A stretch of DNA of 64,000 bases, taken from NCBI RefSeq assembly GCF_042429235.1, contig NZ_JBHMBA010000007.1. One strand, 5' to 3'. How positions within the stretch are numbered: the stretch's first letter is position 1; every line of letters starts with the position of its first letter. The notes beneath the pieces were generated by a model. That model was not told where the DNA came from. It did not search any database and saw only the letters and a list, made by a program, of their open reading frames with translations. This document shows, piece after piece, positions 62,426-64,000 of this stretch. Source of the DNA: Arthrobacter_B citreus. Lineage in GTDB: Bacteria > Actinomycetota > Actinomycetes > Actinomycetales > Micrococcaceae. The translations under genes were made by a program, and so were the position numbers.

Positions 62426-62965
62426 ATGGGTAAGGTCCTCTATTACGTCGCGTCATCACTGGATGGCTTCATAGCCACTGAGGACCACAATTTGGATTGG
62501 CTCCTGGCCTTCGGATTCGAAGTTTTCCAGGACCACTATGACAAGTTCATCGCCGGCGTCGGCTCCCTGGTCATGGGTTCGGCCACCTATGAATGGATGG
62601 GCCGGCAGGAGCCTGACAGTTGGCCCTACGGAGCCCTGCCCTGCCAGGTGCTGACCAGCAGAACCCTTCAGGCCCCGCCCGCGGGCTCCGGGGTGCGCTT
62701 TGTGTCCGGGGACATTGGGCAGATTTGTGCCGACGCTGTCCGTGACGCCGCCGGACGCAACGTTTGGGTGGTGGGCGGCGGCGACGTCGCGGCCCAGTTC
62801 GCCGAGGCCGGGCTCCTGGATGAAATGTGGGTCACGTACATGCCCGTGGCCCTCGGTGCCGGGCGGCGCCTGCTCCCGGTGTCAGCACCGACCGCACCGA
62901 TGCGGCTGGCGGGCACAACGTCGTTCAACGGCGGCGCCGCGGAGCTCCGCTTTTCCTTCAGCTAG
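62426..62965 (+). CDS. Dihydrofolate reductase family protein (RibD C-terminal domain)
   Basis: A 179-residue RibD-C-type reductase. Marks: MGKVLYYVASSLDGFIATED, SLVMGSATYEW, VWVVGGGDVAAQFAEAGLLD and VTYMPVALGAGRRLLP. The ATG at 62426 was chosen because the conserved strand starts there; the ribosome-binding site is weak and an ATG 12 bases earlier is an alternative. Only distantly like the copy at 405-1022. Substrate unknown. Confidence 0.85.
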   Translation: MGKVLYYVASSLDGFIATEDHNLDWLLAFGFEVFQDHYDKFIAGVGSLVMGSATYEWMGRQEPDSWPYGALPCQVLTSRTLQAPPAGSGVRFVSGDIGQICADAVRDAAGRNVWVVGGGDVAAQFAEAGLLDEMWVTYMPVALGAGRRLLPVSAPTAPMRLAGTTSFNGGAAELRFSFS

Positions 62966-63102
62966 CCGGCACCGCCGGCCCGTCCGCTTCCGCATGCCGG
63001 ATTCCGATAGAGTGTGACTTCGTGCGCCGCGGGTTTGCCTGACCTGTTCGGCCGCAGCATGCCAGCGCCAGCTCGCCAGTCTCAGAAAGTGGCAGATCAT
63101 TC

Positions 63103-63918
63103 ATGGGGAAAGACATCCGCATCCGCAACAACGTCAGGGTCCTGGGGAATCCCGAGGGACCGGTCATCATGTTCGCGCATGGCTTCGGCTGCGACCAGGG
63201 CATGTGGCAGCGCCTGGTTCCCCGGTTTTCGCAGGATTTCCAGATTGTCCTGTTTGACCATATGGGTGCCGGCAACTCCGATACGGACTCCTATTCTTCC
63301 GCACGGTACTCATCGCTGGACGGTTACACCTCCGATGTGCAGGACATCATGGAAGAGCTTGACCTGCACGACGTCACGTTTGTGGGCCACAGTGTCGGGG
63401 GCATGATGGGGGTGGCCGCGGCCGCCGCCGATCCCTCGCGGTTCAAGTCCCTGGTGTTCCTGGCCTCCTCTCCCAGTTACATGGACTACCCCGAGGATGA
63501 TTACGTGGGCGGCACATCGCAGCACGACATCCGTGAGCTGCTGGAATCCCTGGACAGCAACTACATGGTCTGGGCCGCCAACATGGCACCGGTCATCATG
63601 GGAAATCCGGACTCCCCGCAGCTGCACAGCGAGCTGGAGGGCAGTTTCTGCCGCATCAACCCGACCATTGCCCGCGAGTTTGCCCGGGTTGCGTTCCTTT
63701 CCGACGTCCGCCACCTGCTTCCCCAGGTCAGCGTTCCCACGCTTGTCATGCAGTGCTCCGATGACCTGCTGGCGCCCGTCCACGTTGGCAGCTACACGCA
63801 GGAGCATCTGCCCCAGGCGACACTGGCGGTCATGAAGGCCACCGGCCACCTGCCTCACGTCAGCGCCCCGAAGGAAACCGCCGACACCATCCTCGGTTAC
63901 CTTCGCCAGGCGGCGTAG
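63103..63918 (+). CDS. Alpha/beta hydrolase, RsbQ-like
   Basis: A 271-residue alpha/beta hydrolase. The triad is Ser97 in GHSVGG, Asp220 in CSDDLLAP and His249 in GHLPHVSAP, at places that match RsbQ and the plant D14/KAI2 strigolactone/karrikin receptors. VIMFAHGFGCDQGMWQR forms the oxyanion loop. RsbQ hydrolyses an unknown small ester and activates the RsbP phosphatase of the sigma-B pathway. An open frame that looks like an RsbP-type PAS start follows eight bases after its stop. Confidence 0.9.
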   Translation: MGKDIRIRNNVRVLGNPEGPVIMFAHGFGCDQGMWQRLVPRFSQDFQIVLFDHMGAGNSDTDSYSSARYSSLDGYTSDVQDIMEELDLHDVTFVGHSVGGMMGVAAAAADPSRFKSLVFLASSPSYMDYPEDDYVGGTSQHDIRELLESLDSNYMVWAANMAPVIMGNPDSPQLHSELEGSFCRINPTIAREFARVAFLSDVRHLLPQVSVPTLVMQCSDDLLAPVHVGSYTQEHLPQATLAVMKATGHLPHVSAPKETADTILGYLRQAA

Positions 63919-63926
63919 CCCTTCTG

Positions 63927-64000
63927 GTGGAGGCTGTCCCCCTGGACTTCGAGGCCCTGTTTCACGACGCCCCGGCCGGCTACCTCATCAGCGGCGCTGA
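63927..64000 (+). CDS. Start of a PAS/SpoIIE-type (RsbP-like?) gene, cut by the window edge
   Basis: A reading frame begins with GTG eight bases after the RsbQ-like gene stop and runs to the window edge: 24 codons reading VEAVPLDFEALFHDAP and then GYLISGA. This resembles the N-terminal PAS helix-strand of PP2C-type phosphatases such as RsbP. The ribosome-binding site is weak, and the frame may start elsewhere. The call depends on the neighbouring RsbQ-like gene and is tentative. Confidence 0.5.
   Translation, partial: MEAVPLDFEALFHDAPAGYLISGA

Overview
The window is high-G+C chromosomal DNA with dense, short-spaced genes, GTG and TTG starts next to good Shine-Dalgarno sequences, and many ATGA overlaps. 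Gene content (a DUF222/HNH protein, PutA with a divergent LysR regulator, an actinobacterial-type MalQ, DUF6308 and DUF6221 proteins, a thioesterase with a TetR-type operator) points to an actinobacterium of the Arthrobacter/Micrococcaceae type. No rRNA, tRNA, CRISPR array, insertion sequence or phage gene was recognised.

Layout. 1-7.6 kb: end of a YhgE/Pip-like membrane protein, a RibD-C/DHFR-like reductase, a thioesterase, a complete four-gene glycine-betaine/choline ABC importer (permease, ATPase with CBS domains, permease, lipoprotein) whose lipoprotein begins with a nine-unit 15-bp tandem repeat, an APC amino-acid permease and a small unknown protein. 7.6-11.4 kb: a DUF222-HNH protein and three consecutive genes for exported or membrane-anchored proteins. 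11.4-20.4 kb: a type I restriction-modification operon in which hsdM, hsdS and hsdR are preceded by an HTH protein with a degenerate methylase core and an HsdS-like tail; a DUF6308 gene follows. 20.6-31.1 kb: DoxX protein, M20 amidohydrolase, a two-component system next to a NatAB-like ABC exporter, malQ, and small or hypothetical genes. 31.5-36.1 kb: putA and its divergent LysR regulator. 36.2-48 kb: a PRC-barrel/DUF2382 protein, a fatty acyl-CoA ligase, an M20/AbgT/ATP-grasp operon, an SDR, a phosphoribosyltransferase-like protein, an SGNH hydrolase, a DUF308 membrane protein and an ammonium transporter with a possible GlnR site.

48-60.4 kb: an 11-gene minus-strand sugar operon: DeoR regulator, rhamnulokinase-type kinase, a RhaS/RhaT/P/Q-like ABC importer, class II aldolase, a ketose 3-epimerase of the tagatose/allulose type, and a second, RbsBAC-like ABC importer. 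No sugar isomerase is encoded here. A promoter and a candidate DeoR-type operator lie before the first gene. 60.4-64 kb: a PoxB-like ThDP enzyme, a second RibD-C reductase, an RsbQ-like hydrolase and the first 24 codons of a gene that may be its RsbP-like partner.

The most interesting features are the fused pseudo-methylase/specificity-like protein heading the hsd operon, the in-frame repeat that offers nine start codons before a lipoprotein signal peptide, the epimerase-containing double-ABC sugar operon, and the ATP-grasp enzyme next to a peptidase and transporter. All functions are read from sequence motifs and recalled family resemblance; no search was run.
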